From: a virus
Length of the DNA: 38,060 nt
Direction: 5' to 3' (one strand)
IMG/VR virus record: IMGVR_UViG_3300022751_000030
Span: 1 to 38,060 of that record
The notes under the pieces are model-generated. The model did not search any database. It was not told the origin of the DNA and saw nothing but the letters and a program-made list of their open reading frames with translations. The translations under genes and the position numbers were made by a program. Numbering within the stretch: the first letter of the stretch is position 1; each line of letters begins with the position of its first letter. Below are positions 24,312 through 31,265 of this stretch, in pieces.

Positions 24312-25486
24312 CCTGTTTGCTGCTTCGCTCGTACCATGTTTGCAGGCTTATAGGCGTGTGGCATTGTCGTAGTTGCCCTTAGTCCTTCAAAGCCATAGCG
24401 AGTAGCATCCATGAAGTGATTCCAGATGTCGATAGGCTTGTTGAGTATCTTGCCATCCTTGTCTGTGGCCCACATATAATTGCGATACTCCCTAATGCCG
24501 TTGATTGATCGTTCTGTGATGCTGATCTTCTGGTCTTGCACATACTGAATCCCCTGGTTGATTGAACCTGAGCCTTTAACTGTAGGTGTGACGTTAATAC
24601 CGTATAGCTTCAACTCATCAATACTCTTAGGCTCGGCACTATCTGCCATTACTAACGCCTGAGGCTGGTTGTTGATAAGGTCAGCTATTTGCTTATTGCT
24701 TAGGCCCTTCTGGTAGAGAATCTCATCTAAGATATATCCCCCATTGTAGTAGTAGACTGCGACGAGTGCTGATGGGTCGTTAGAGTACCCAAAGTCTAGT
24801 CCGTAACGCTCAAGGCGTGCTTCGTGGGGTATTTCTTTGATAATCTTCCAATCCTTGAATACCTTACCTTCAGCTTCACCGATCAACCCCTCTCCGAACA
24901 CACGCCAAAAAGCCTTATTGCCTCTGCGTGATTCAATTTCTTCCACAATGTTAGGTGATAGGGCTTCATTATCCTTGTAAGTGAGGATATCAAAGTCATG
25001 ATTAGGCTTGGTAACTACTTCATCGTGCACCCAGAACTCGCTCACTGGATTGTAGTCTAAATAAATAAAGTCTGTTGTACGAATAGCCAGTTGGGTGTAT
25101 GTGTCAAATGGAACATTATTACACTCGTTAATAAATAGGATGTTACGAGCTGGCCCACGAACTTTGTCTGGTGAATCTGCCGAGAAGAACTCGATGAATG
25201 ATCCTGTCTCAAACGTATAGATGAAGTCAGTTCTATTCCACCTATCGTCCTTGTAGTAGTTCTGCTCTTTTAAGATGTTTAAGAAGTCACGGATAACTCC
25301 ACGCTTCAGGTGGGGGACTGTCTCTGAGACTACTGAGATGGTCTTACCTTTTTGTGATTGAGCAATGTCTATAAGGATAAGGAGGATGGCAATAGACTTG
25401 CCCGCACGCGCGCCGCCCTGAACGACACGATTGCGTGACTTCATCTTCAGGATTTTGTGTAGTGCAGTTGTTTCAGTAAATGGCAT
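24308..25486 (-). CDS. Terminase large subunit
   Basis: A 392-residue packaging ATPase-nuclease. Walker A is GGARAGKS (residues 24-31), Walker B ILFINECNN (about 113) with a coupling region following, and the nuclease domain has LDFGYSNDPSA (first catalytic Asp, about 230), VMADSAEPKSIDELKLYG (second Asp) and WNHFMDATRYG (third Asp). All motifs are intact. Slightly shorter than many family members. ATG at 25486 has only a weak ribosome binding site; a short upstream reading frame overlaps it. Confidence 0.9.
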   Translation of the reverse strand: MPFTETTALHKILKMKSRNRVVQGGARAGKSIAILLILIDIAQSQKGKTISVVSETVPHLKRGVIRDFLNILKEQNYYKDDRWNRTDFIYTFETGSFIEFFSADSPDKVRGPARNILFINECNNVPFDTYTQLAIRTTDFIYLDYNPVSEFWVHDEVVTKPNHDFDILTYKDNEALSPNIVEEIESRRGNKAFWRVFGEGLIGEAEGKVFKDWKIIKEIPHEARLERYGLDFGYSNDPSALVAVYYYNGGYILDEILYQKGLSNKQIADLINNQPQALVMADSAEPKSIDELKLYGINVTPTVKGSGSINQGIQYVQDQKISITERSINGIREYRNYMWATDKDGKILNKPIDIWNHFMDATRYGFEGLRATTTMPHAYKPANMVRAKQQTG

Positions 25487-25548
25487 TTATATCATCCATG
25501 ACAGCCATATTTGATGTCAGCCCACGATTTAGACATCCTCTGCTCATA

Positions 25549-25926
25549 CTAGCCCTCAATTTCCTTGTCTTTTATATCATCGTTAGTATTTTCTGCTGCC
25601 GAAATGCCACCTAAAATAGGAATTACAATGTCTTTGCCGTTAGAAGTAATATCAAGCTCTTTCTTCCAGCCATATTTAGCTAGCCACTCTCTTGCGTCTT
25701 TATCCCCCGCCACAGCCTTTATAAGAGCTGTCTTAATAATAGCCTTCAGTGGTGCTCCCTTGTACTCAATGAACCCTTCTCGTGCATCTTGAAGATAGGT
25801 AGAAAACTCCTCGTCTTCAGCCATCTCTTGAATCCACGTTGAGATATGCCGAGTACCCTTTGGTTTACCCGCTAGGTTGCCCGACTGACCTGGTTTAAAC
25901 TGTGTATCTGGGTTTGGAAATGGCAT
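25549..25926 (-). CDS. Probable terminase small subunit
   Basis: 125 residues. FKPGQSGNLAGKPKG at the N-terminus is typical of the small DNA-binding proteins that accompany phage terminases; a helical segment follows (WIQEMAEDEEFSTYLQDARE, IIKTALIKAVAGDKDAREWL), and the acidic C-terminus (ENTNDDIKDKEIEG) may interact with the large subunit. Directly upstream of terL in the same orientation. The assignment depends partly on position. Confidence 0.65.
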   Translation of the reverse strand: MPFPNPDTQFKPGQSGNLAGKPKGTRHISTWIQEMAEDEEFSTYLQDAREGFIEYKGAPLKAIIKTALIKAVAGDKDAREWLAKYGWKKELDITSNGKDIVIPILGGISAAENTNDDIKDKEIEG

Positions 25927-25995
25927 AAACCTCTTACCTGCTTCTCACCTGAAATTGATGTCTAAATAGTAACACTAATGCTTTCTTTTGTATAG

Positions 25996-26325
25996 TTACT
26001 TCTTAAACTTGTAGTCCCTGCCAGTGTTCCTCTTATTATATTTACGGACTGGTAGACCTGTTCTTGGGCTGATACGCTTCCGCTCAGGTTTGCTAATTTC
26101 TGCGCTCTTGAATGCGTTCCACAACCACATACCCATGTCTTCACTTATCCCAAACCCTTCACCTGTGAGTCTCGTAACTTCACCTATTGAGCAGGCCGTT
26201 CGGTGGTCGTAAGTTGCATCTTGTGAGAAGAAGAACCCATAAGAAGCCGAAGAAAGCCTCTTGCTCATCTCGAGCCCGTTCCTTTTAATATACGCCTCCA
26301 TTACATTGTACATATCTGTCTTCAT
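25996..26325 (-). CDS. Basic hypothetical protein
   Basis: A 109-residue protein with a basic C-terminus (KPERKRISPRTGLPVRKYNK). The N-terminus is helical (MYNVMEAYIKRNGLEMSKRL); AFKSAEISKP may be a hinge. No domain recognised. Last gene of the small-gene string; the start codon abuts the stop of the upstream gene. Confidence 0.6.
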   Translation of the reverse strand: MKTDMYNVMEAYIKRNGLEMSKRLSSASYGFFFSQDATYDHRTACSIGEVTRLTGEGFGISEDMGMWLWNAFKSAEISKPERKRISPRTGLPVRKYNKRNTGRDYKFKK

Positions 26326-26564
26326 TACTTACTCGCTTTCTTCTGGTCATCTTTATTAAAGTTCATTGGGTTAGCCTTTTGCCAGTTTCCTGTACTTAGC
26401 TTCTCGTCATGTTCGTACATAACCATAGTCTGGTGGAACTGACTAAAAATCACCATTGGGCTGCCAAAGGGTTGCCACTTAGCTTCCAGAGCCCTCTTCA
26501 CTGAATCACGTAGGGTATCAGTTTTGCTAGATGTAATAATGTAGTAGTCTATAATCTTATTCAT
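26325..26564 (-). CDS. DUF1737-like small protein
   Basis: A 79-residue protein. IIDYYIITSSKTDTLRDSVK and EAKWQPFGSPMVIFSQFHQT match the short DUF1737-type fold (YxxVxxxxxxxLxxxVxxxxxxGWQPxGxP) often seen in phages; function unknown in that family. The last 25 residues are polar. Overlaps the upstream gene by 8 bases. Confidence 0.65.
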   Translation of the reverse strand: MNKIIDYYIITSSKTDTLRDSVKRALEAKWQPFGSPMVIFSQFHQTMVMYEHDEKLSTGNWQKANPMNFNKDDQKKASK

Positions 26565-26826
26565 TGCTTTCTCCTAGCTTACTGTTTATAAGGGCTGTGA
26601 CCTCTGATAAAGCACTGTTCCATCCCATTGCGTAGTCTTTGCTGCCTGTACCTCCCCAGTTCTTGTGAGGGATTTGCTTCGGCATCTCTGCGAGTAGTTC
26701 TTTTAGGACGGCTGCCTTAGCGGTATCAAAACCCTGCTTTGGGAAGGTAATGATAGGCTCCCCTGGTGTGCCTAAATCAACATCATCAATGTCGTATTCT
26801 TCATCGTTGTATTCAAGGTTGCTCAT
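26557..26826 (-). CDS. Small acidic hypothetical protein
   Basis: An 89-residue protein with a strongly acidic N-terminus (EYNDEEYDIDDVDLGTPGEP) and a helical C-terminal part (GWNSALSEVTALINSKLGES). The pattern YAMGWNSALxxVxxxI also occurs in the gene at 34341 (YAKGWNDCLKIV). That GWN helix motif is common in uncharacterised phage proteins. Overlaps its upstream neighbour by 4 bases. Confidence 0.6.
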   Translation of the reverse strand: MSNLEYNDEEYDIDDVDLGTPGEPIITFPKQGFDTAKAAVLKELLAEMPKQIPHKNWGGTGSKDYAMGWNSALSEVTALINSKLGESNE

Positions 26827-27038
26827 ATTAATCCTTTCGTTAGGTTCTTCAGGTCGGATAAACGCTTCTCTAAATGCTCTTTAGTTTCCCAATAATCTCC
26901 ACCAATATCATAAATGCTTTGAACTTCGTCTTGCCGTGCTAGGTTCTGTAAACGGGTGAGTAACCTCTCTAAGTCGTCTCGTTCCCACTTTTCTAAATCA
27001 ATGCTGCTTTTACCTAACCAAACATCAATATCATTCAT
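26823..27038 (-). CDS. Small hypothetical protein
   Basis: A 71-residue, mostly helical protein (IDLEKWERDDLERLLTRLQN, EHLEKRLSDLKNLTKGLI). Highly charged. No domain recognised. Overlaps both neighbours by 4 and 8 bases in the leftward early operon. Confidence 0.55.
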   Translation of the reverse strand: MNDIDVWLGKSSIDLEKWERDDLERLLTRLQNLARQDEVQSIYDIGGDYWETKEHLEKRLSDLKNLTKGLI

Positions 27039-27378
27039 TATTCTTCCCCCTTAACTGAGATAGCTTTTGGCCTTTGTACGTGTGTTCTTGGGCATATTGC
27101 CTTAGGTAAAACTCTTTAAACGTCATGTCGGGGTCAGTTTCGGCACGACTTCCCATGACGCTTTTAAGGTAAGCCTGTTGGACTTCTAGGACTTTGCGAT
27201 TGATAGCAATACCGACTTCATGCTCGACTTGTGACCACATCGCGTGCCAGAGTTTCTTGTTAATCTTTGTACCAACTGTTATATACCCTGAATACGACTC
27301 GGCAATGTCTACGAAACGTTTGTGCAGATGTTCGTCTTGCTCTAATAAGGTAGAGGGGTGAGTGTGTTTAGAGTCCAT
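27031..27378 (-). CDS. Hypothetical helical protein
   Basis: A 115-residue protein, helical, with IDKKLWHAMW-type amphipathic segments (KINKKLWHAMWSQVEHEVGI), two Trp residues and a basic end (KGQKLSQLRGKNNE). No domain recognised. Overlaps the upstream gene by 11 bases. Confidence 0.6.
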   Translation of the reverse strand: MDSKHTHPSTLLEQDEHLHKRFVDIAESYSGYITVGTKINKKLWHAMWSQVEHEVGIAINRKVLEVQQAYLKSVMGSRAETDPDMTFKEFYLRQYAQEHTYKGQKLSQLRGKNNE

Positions 27379-27562
27379 GGTGTTCCTTTAGGAAATTATC
27401 CCTATCTATACGTTTGTTGTAGCGAGCAATCTTTCGTGATACCTTCCGTGCTAAATGTTTAGCCAAAATATCCTGAATCCATCCTGTTGAAATAAACTCA
27501 GCAATAACGGGTGTCTCGTACCTCACGAGGTCTTCAATGATAACCTTCAGTCTACCCATCAC
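27368..27562 (-). CDS. Small basic protein
   Basis: 64 residues with a basic C-terminal helix (KHLARKVSRKIARYNKRIDR). MMGRLKVIIEDLVRYETPVI at the start. Isoelectric point is clearly high; nucleic-acid binding is conceivable. The second ATG is an equally possible start. No family recognised. Confidence 0.55.
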   Translation of the reverse strand: MMGRLKVIIEDLVRYETPVIAEFISTGWIQDILAKHLARKVSRKIARYNKRIDRDNFLKEHHGL

Positions 27563-27789
27563 TTTTCTCCTCCCAATGTCTCTAGTTCTCGGATTCTGTC
27601 GTTCATTTCATCTGCAAAGGACTCTGTACTCTTGCTGATGTTCCAGGCATGGGCAGCTTCTCTTGCTTCATCCGCTCTTGCTGCTACAGTCTCTGAGTGA
27701 ATGAGAGCAAGAAGCGGCTCTATCTCAAACTCTGCTATCACAATGCTATTGAGTTTGGCTTTCAGCTCTTCTTGTTTACTTGGGTTCAT
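27559..27789 (-). CDS. Small helical protein
   Basis: 76 residues from the ATG at 27789 (GAGGAG upstream). An upstream in-frame ATG at 27828 lies in the previous gene and has no signal. Ala/Glu-rich helices (ETVAARADEAREAAHAWNIS). No domain recognised. Overlaps both neighbours. Confidence 0.6.
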   Translation of the reverse strand: MNPSKQEELKAKLNSIVIAEFEIEPLLALIHSETVAARADEAREAAHAWNISKSTESFADEMNDRIRELETLGGEK

Positions 27790-28048
27790 GATAACTCCTC
27801 TTGCGGTCTTCTTCGGCCATATTTTCAAGTGTTTCTTTGTGGGCCTTCGCGTAACTCACCACTCCCTCAGCAAAGCCTTCATCTTTCACCTCAGAGAACT
27901 TCAGTAGAATATCTCGCTTCGCATCGTCTACTCGCACATAAGTGTCCATCCCCCAAGCCTCTCCTGTCTTTTGGTTCACATCCTCTGATAAAAAGTGGTT
28001 ACGAATTAACTCGTCTAGCCAAACCTCTAAGTTTTTTGAGTCTTCCAT
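27776..28048 (-). CDS. Hypothetical helical protein
   Basis: 90 residues (EDSKNLEVWLDELIRNHFLS, VVSYAKAHKETLENMAEEDR). It shares a general helical, acidic style with neighbouring small genes but I see no clear homology. The ATG abuts the upstream stop. Confidence 0.55.
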   Translation of the reverse strand: MEDSKNLEVWLDELIRNHFLSEDVNQKTGEAWGMDTYVRVDDAKRDILLKFSEVKDEGFAEGVVSYAKAHKETLENMAEEDRKRSYHEPK

Positions 28049-28389
28049 CAGATACTCTCCTCTACTGAATCGTTGGTTAATGATTGGATGCGGTCAGACT
28101 CCTGGTCGTCTCTGAATTTCTGTAATTGCATTAGACTCAATACCTGTAAACTACCCCTATCTTCTCCTCCATATCCACGGAGAATTATAGGGCTAACATG
28201 GCTAATAAGGAAATCAAGTTGCATCACCAGTGCCTCTTGCACTGCATTAGCCGTATGAGTAGAGATAAGCTTGACCATGTTATCTACTGCCCTATGACCT
28301 GATTTCATCTCGTCGTAACTACCAACACCAAACATTACTAGTGCGCACTCGTTTCGTAGTTCTTCGCTGTGTACATCATTAGAAGGCAT
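28048..28389 (-). CDS. Hypothetical protein
   Basis: 113 residues from the ATG at 28389, preceded by GGGAG and overlapping the previous stop (TAATG). A start at 28404 would only add five residues. Central hydrophobic-helical part (VQEALVMQLDFLISHVSPII). No domain recognised. Confidence 0.6.
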   Translation of the reverse strand: MPSNDVHSEELRNECALVMFGVGSYDEMKSGHRAVDNMVKLISTHTANAVQEALVMQLDFLISHVSPIILRGYGGEDRGSLQVLSLMQLQKFRDDQESDRIQSLTNDSVEESI

Positions 28390-28592
28390 TAGCTTTTCTC
28401 CCATACACGACTCTTTATATCGCCTGTAGTTCCTTTTTTTGCATCATAAGTCGTAACTAATACCATTGAGTCGATAAGATAAGTCGCAAGCTTACGGTGT
28501 AATGCTTTAAACGGTGTCCATTTGTTTAAAGTGAACATCAAGGTGATACCAGTGTGGCTAACCCAGAAGCTTTCGTCTTTAAATTTACTCAT
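28389..28592 (-). CDS. Small protein, MSKFK type
   Basis: 67 residues. Opens MSKFKDESFWVSHTGITLMF; the gene at 29069 also begins MSKFK and is of the same length, so the two may be old duplicates, although the rest aligns poorly. Basic C-terminus (GDIKSRVWEKS). No domain recognised. Confidence 0.55.
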   Translation of the reverse strand: MSKFKDESFWVSHTGITLMFTLNKWTPFKALHRKLATYLIDSMVLVTTYDAKKGTTGDIKSRVWEKS

Positions 28593-28858
28593 TACTTATC
28601 CTCCTCTAGTGGTTTAGGTGAAAGCTCTTTAGCCTGCTCTAGGATGGTGCGAAATTCTCTCAAAGCGTTGTTATATCCTCGGTCTAAGTCGCTGCTCTTG
28701 TATCTCTCTTCTGGTAAAGCCTGTAGGATAGCAGTTAAAACTTTGTCTATCTGTTCGTCAGAGGCGCTGTCAGACATAACTGCCTTAACTCCATTATTAT
28801 CAAGAATTGTTTCTTCTGAGTAAAAAGCATCTCGTATAGATTCTCTTAGTTCGTTCAC
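28592..28858 (-). CDS. Hypothetical protein
   Basis: 88 residues from a GTG at 28858, which overlaps the stop of the upstream membrane protein (GTGA) and has GGAG 9 bases upstream. An ATG further upstream (28975) reads out of frame through that membrane gene and is rejected. Helical (VNELRESIRDAFYSEETILD, YNNALREFRTILEQAKELSP). No family recognised. Confidence 0.6.
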   Translation of the reverse strand: MNELRESIRDAFYSEETILDNNGVKAVMSDSASDEQIDKVLTAILQALPEERYKSSDLDRGYNNALREFRTILEQAKELSPKPLEEDK

Positions 28859-29013
28859 TGCTTTTTCTCCAACACTTCTCTTAAACCGTAACCAAACAAA
28901 GTTGCACCGCTCGTAAATGTGATTACAACAGCCCATGATAAGGGCGGCTGTGTAATCAACGCTGAAATAGTACAAGATAGTATAACTATGATACCTAGAA
29001 TCATGTTACTCAT
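28855..29013 (-). CDS. Two-helix membrane peptide
   Basis: A 52-residue protein with two hydrophobic helices (MSNMILGIIVILSCTISALI and LSWAVVITFTSGATLFGYGL) and a charged tail (REVLEKKQ). The ATG overlaps the upstream stop, and the stop overlaps the next GTG start. Could be a second holin or an envelope protein in the early operon. Confidence 0.6.
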   Translation of the reverse strand: MSNMILGIIVILSCTISALITQPPLSWAVVITFTSGATLFGYGLREVLEKKQ

Positions 29014-29069
29014 TCTGTTTTACCCCCTATAGATGAGAGCTGAGATTGAGGCTTGGGTTTGATATTCAT
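29010..29069 (-). CDS. Very short coupled reading frame
   Basis: A 19-residue frame (MNIKPKPQSQLSSIGGKTE). The ATG overlaps the upstream stop (TAATG), GGAGG lies upstream and the stop overlaps the next ATG. Coupling supports translation, but no function is apparent and the length is close to a leader peptide. Confidence 0.35.
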   Translation of the reverse strand: MNIKPKPQSQLSSIGGKTE

Positions 29070-29272
29070 TACATTTCCCTCCATCCGTCAAATAGGTATG
29101 TCGCCTCGTCGTCAGCAAACTGATATAGTCTAAAGTACAAGCTAAGGGTTTTGTTCTTCAGCTCTGACGATGGTATCGGAATAGGAAACCCTAGAGTAAC
29201 AGGTGGTTTACCTGTCATTTCAAGTACCTTCTCAAAACCAGACATTATAAAAGTTGCTTTAAACTTACTCAT
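29069..29272 (-). CDS. Small protein, MSKFK type
   Basis: 67 residues, MSKFKATFIMSGFEKVLEMT then GFPIPIPSSELKNKTLSLYF and YLFDGWREM. Probably a small alpha/beta domain. Shares its N-terminus and length with 28389-28592. Overlaps the next gene by 4 bases. Confidence 0.55.
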   Translation of the reverse strand: MSKFKATFIMSGFEKVLEMTGKPPVTLGFPIPIPSSELKNKTLSLYFRLYQFADDEATYLFDGWREM

Positions 29273-29490
29273 AGCGTGTTATCTCCCTGTAACTTCTCAA
29301 AAGCCTCCCTGTGGAATGGGTCAATATACGGGTCTACTTGCTTGAATACGGTTTGCTGGCTCTCTACCACTAATTGATAGATAGCGTCTACAAGCTTAGG
29401 AAAGTCTTCCTGTGATGCTTTATCAAAGTCCACTTGTACCGCGGCGTTACTTTTAAGTGTGACCTCTATTCGGTATCTTGTGTCGTTCAT
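29269..29490 (-). CDS. Small hypothetical protein
   Basis: 73 residues. Beta start (TRYRIEVTLKSNAAVQVDFD) followed by helices (FPKLVDAIYQLVVESQQTVF). No domain recognised. Coupled at both ends. Confidence 0.55.
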   Translation of the reverse strand: MNDTRYRIEVTLKSNAAVQVDFDKASQEDFPKLVDAIYQLVVESQQTVFKQVDPYIDPFHREAFEKLQGDNTL

Positions 29491-29669
29491 GACTTAGTCC
29501 TCTTCCTTACAACTGTTGCGACCAGTAAACCGAGTAAAGCGATTGATATAAATACGGGCTTTACCCACTCTAGGCCAGGTTTAGGTGCTCCTAGTGGAAT
29601 CGTGATAATGCTCATAGCAATAAAGATTCCTGCTGCTAAAACAATTTGTCGGTATGTGTCTTTACTCAT
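29487..29669 (-). CDS. Two-helix membrane protein
   Basis: 60 residues from the ATG at 29669, which overlaps the stop of the upstream gene; an earlier in-frame start at 29705 lies within it. Two membrane helices (IVLAAGIFIAMSIITIPLG and VFISIALLGLLVATVV) with a basic tail (RKRTKS). Likely inner-membrane. No family recognised. Confidence 0.65.
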   Translation of the reverse strand: MSKDTYRQIVLAAGIFIAMSIITIPLGAPKPGLEWVKPVFISIALLGLLVATVVRKRTKS

Positions 29670-29821
29670 GACTTCCCCTCTGGTGAGTTTAGTACTTTTT
29701 CCCAACTGTGAGTAAAGTCATACGAAGGGAGCTCTTCGGCTACGCGCACTAGTCTCCATAAGACCCCATTGTCGTCTAACCCGTATGTGGTGTAGTTATC
29801 AGTTGCTATCTGGATAATCAC
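29666..29821 (-). CDS. Small hypothetical protein
   Basis: 51 residues from a GTG at 29821 that overlaps the upstream stop (GTGA) with AGGGG upstream. Contains NYTTYGLDDNGVLWRLVRVA, the pattern of a short beta-hairpin protein. The stop overlaps the ATG of the membrane protein at 29669. Confidence 0.55.
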   Translation of the reverse strand: MIIQIATDNYTTYGLDDNGVLWRLVRVAEELPSYDFTHSWEKVLNSPEGKS

Positions 29822-29913
29822 GATTTCCCCTTCAAAGCTTTCTTAATTTCCTTAATGGACTTGTCCCATTCATAGTGGACTTTGAAGCTGATTGAGTTAT
29901 TTGGCTTGCTCAT
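29818..29913 (-). CDS. Very small protein
   Basis: 31 residues, MSKPNNSISFKVHYEWDKSI then KEIKKALKGKS. The ATG lies in the end of the preceding gene and the stop overlaps the next GTG. Basic; no domain. Overlap pattern supports expression. Confidence 0.45.
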   Translation of the reverse strand: MSKPNNSISFKVHYEWDKSIKEIKKALKGKS

Positions 29914-30100
29914 CGCGTTTTGCCTTTCTTGCGGCTAATCCTTTAGCCTGAATCTCTTTACGCTTCTCTTCGCTCATAGCAGAGAAGCCTTTTTTAATCC
30001 CTGAGACTTTCCCGCCTGCTCGGCCTTTATTGACCCAGAACATCGGATCAACGAGTCCCATTTCTTGTGCTTTAATTTTCGCGCTCTTGCTGTTAGTCAT
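29897..30100 (-). CDS. Small basic protein
   Basis: 67 residues with high Lys/Arg content, MTNSKSAKIKAQEMGLVDPM then NKGRAGGKVSGIKKGFSAMS and a basic helical end (KGLAARKAKRDEQAK). GRAGGKVSGIKKG resembles the short basic segments of stress/DNA-associated small proteins. Directly follows the HTH gene stop. Confidence 0.55.
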   Translation of the reverse strand: MTNSKSAKIKAQEMGLVDPMFWVNKGRAGGKVSGIKKGFSAMSEEKRKEIQAKGLAARKAKRDEQAK

Positions 30101-30259
30101 TTAAATTCTTTCTGGTTTAATAGTATTTTTGATAATATTTCGGATTACGTGCAGTGGGGCTTTGTACATCTCGGCCAGCTCTACTTCGCTGTATCCTTCT
30201 CTTGCGAGGCTTCGGATGCGTTGCTTGTGAGTGTGGTGGACTTTGACGTTATGATTCAT
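30101..30259 (-). CDS. Small helix-turn-helix protein
   Basis: A 52-residue protein, basic (MNHNVKVHHTHKQRIRSLAR) and with an HTH pattern REGYSEVELAEMYKAPLHVI (second helix around ELAEMY, recognition helix around PLHVIRNII). Resembles resolvase-type HTH segments. Probably DNA-binding, potentially regulatory in the early operon. It overlaps the upstream gene by 11 bases. Confidence 0.6.
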   Translation of the reverse strand: MNHNVKVHHTHKQRIRSLAREGYSEVELAEMYKAPLHVIRNIIKNTIKPERI

Positions 30260-30419
30260 CGAACCAACTCGTCATTTCTATGATCTTCTTGTTAATTTCC
30301 TTATCGGTTACTTCCCCACTAAACGCGTAGGTAGCCGCCTTCTCGTCATCTTTGATCAAGTCGAGAATAATAACCATTTCTTGACCTAACATCTCAGGGT
30401 AGAGTACAGACTTAATCAT
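30249..30419 (-). CDS. Small hypothetical protein
   Basis: 56 residues, MIKSVLYPEMLGQEMVIILD then KAATYAFSGEVTDKEINKKI and a short acidic end. Helical. Overlaps the upstream winged-helix gene by 8 bases. No domain recognised. Confidence 0.5.
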   Translation of the reverse strand: MIKSVLYPEMLGQEMVIILDLIKDDEKAATYAFSGEVTDKEINKKIIEMTSWFDES

Positions 30420-30714
30420 AGAACCTCATAACTGGCTGTCCAAACTCATCTAGGTACTGCTCAAATTGCTGTGTACGGCGTTCTAGGGCCTCTTCTGAGT
30501 ACTTTATGTGCCCTAGCTCGTGTAAACGTCGTCTAATACGACTCAGCGATTCTGGGTGAGTCATACGCTGAAGGTTCCAGTACAAAGACTTTGATTCATC
30601 CCATCCATCTACTTCAACCCAGTAACGCTCAAGCAGTAGAGCTTCGTCATTCTGGCAACCTGGGTTACGGTTAATAACATCCAGCACTGCTTGTTGGCGT
30701 TTGGTCAGTTTCAT
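30412..30714 (-). CDS. Winged-helix DNA-binding protein
   Basis: 100 residues. LTKRQQAVLDVINRNPGCQN, then NLQRMTHPESLSRIRRRLHE and GHIKYSEEALERRTQQFEQY follow the layout of a winged helix (helix 1, HTH and wing). This arrangement is common in small phage regulators. It is the second gene under promoter 30986. A transcriptional role is inferred. Confidence 0.6.
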   Translation of the reverse strand: MKLTKRQQAVLDVINRNPGCQNDEALLLERYWVEVDGWDESKSLYWNLQRMTHPESLSRIRRRLHELGHIKYSEEALERRTQQFEQYLDEFGQPVMRFYD

Positions 30715-30956
30715 TAATACGTCCGTACATCTAAGGTATCAATCACCTCAGCGTCTATAATGTCGTCGTTTTTCGCCTCTTCTGCCTCCATAGCCATCTT
30801 ATGAAAGGCTTGGTCTAGTTGCCATGAGCTAGCTGATACGTCGTCGAAAGACTGTCCGCTGGTTTGTTGCACGAGAACGTCTCCGTCTTCGTTTACTGCT
30901 TGAAGTCTGAACGTGATGCCGTTGGTTTCAATATATTTGTCGATGATGTCTTGCAT
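30714..30956 (-). CDS. First gene of the small-gene operon
   Basis: 80 residues from the ATG at 30956 (AGAAGGGG upstream). A start at 30995 is in frame but lies upstream of the expected transcription start of promoter 30986-31014. Acidic; helix-rich, with ETNGITFRLQAVNEDGDVLV beta start and QLDQAFHKMAMEAEEAKNDD. No domain recognised. Confidence 0.6.
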   Translation of the reverse strand: MQDIIDKYIETNGITFRLQAVNEDGDVLVQQTSGQSFDDVSASSWQLDQAFHKMAMEAEEAKNDDIIDAEVIDTLDVRTY

Positions 30957-30985
30957 TGTAGCCCCTTCTATTTGGTTATGCCTTA

Positions 30986-31014
30986 AGTGTATCACATTCG
31001 CTTATTGAAAGCAA
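30986..31014 (-). promoter_or_regulatory. Early promoter P3 with ATTCGCTTATTGA element (inverted)
   Basis: Minus strand: -35 TTGCTT (31009-31014), 17 bases, -10 TACACT (30986-30991). The spacer contains the complement of ATTCGCTTATTGA (plus strand 30996-31008), identical over 13 bases to the element in promoter 36307-36335 but in the opposite orientation. It starts the small-gene operon at 30956. Confidence 0.75.
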
Positions 31015-31019
31015 TATAA

Positions 31020-31041
31020 AAGAGCAGATGTTACTCTGCCC
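31020..31041 (-). terminator. Intrinsic terminator
   Basis: Minus strand: 7-bp stem (31035-31041 with 31022-31028, GGGCAGA and TCTGCTC with one wobble), 6-base loop, then TTTTATATT. It overlaps the stop codon of the 34-residue gene and lies just upstream of promoter 30986, so it separates the RNA operon from the small-gene operon. Confidence 0.75.
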
Positions 31042-31135
31042 TGATAAAATGAACCCACTCAGCCTCTTGGTTAATCCAAGGTCGGCTAAGCCTATGTATT
31101 GCTCTGTCTATGATGTAGTCGTCTAACCAGCTCAT
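31031..31135 (-). CDS. Very small protein after the tRNA-like gene
   Basis: 34 residues, MSWLDDYIIDRAIHRLSRPW then INQEAEWVHFIRAE, amphipathic and Trp-rich. AAAGGAGAATAT precedes the ATG, a strong signal. Stop codon is inside the terminator stem, as in compact phage operons. No family recognised; could be an enzyme inhibitor or membrane-associated peptide. Confidence 0.6.
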   Translation of the reverse strand: MSWLDDYIIDRAIHRLSRPWINQEAEWVHFIRAE

Positions 31136-31167
31136 ATATTCTCCTTTTATCTATTAGAGGACAGATG

Positions 31168-31236
31168 TCCCGAGGTAGGAATCGAACCTACGCCACTTTC
31201 GTCATCATAACGGCACTACCACTATGCTACTCGGGG
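31168..31236 (-). tRNA. tRNA-like gene with abnormal anticodon arm
   Basis: Minus strand: acceptor stem CCCCGAG/CTCGGGA (6 of 7 pairs), D-arm GCAT-AGTGGTA-GTGC, T-arm GTAGG-TTCGATT-CCTAC, a length of 69 bases and no encoded CCA. The sequence between D- and T-arm (21 bases) cannot form a normal 5-bp stem with a 7-base loop and U33; the best stem is CGT/ACG. The isotype is therefore not assigned. It may be a degenerate tRNA or a tRNA-mimicking domain of the adjoining RNA. Confidence 0.65.
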
Positions 31237-31265
31237 TATCTATCTTCTATTAATGTGCTATTAAA

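Noticed and set aside
28592-28975. Extended start for the gene at 28592 (127 codons)
   Set aside because: The added part is antisense-free but reads out of frame through a coupled membrane-peptide gene; the GTG at 28858 with GGAG and GTGA overlap is better.
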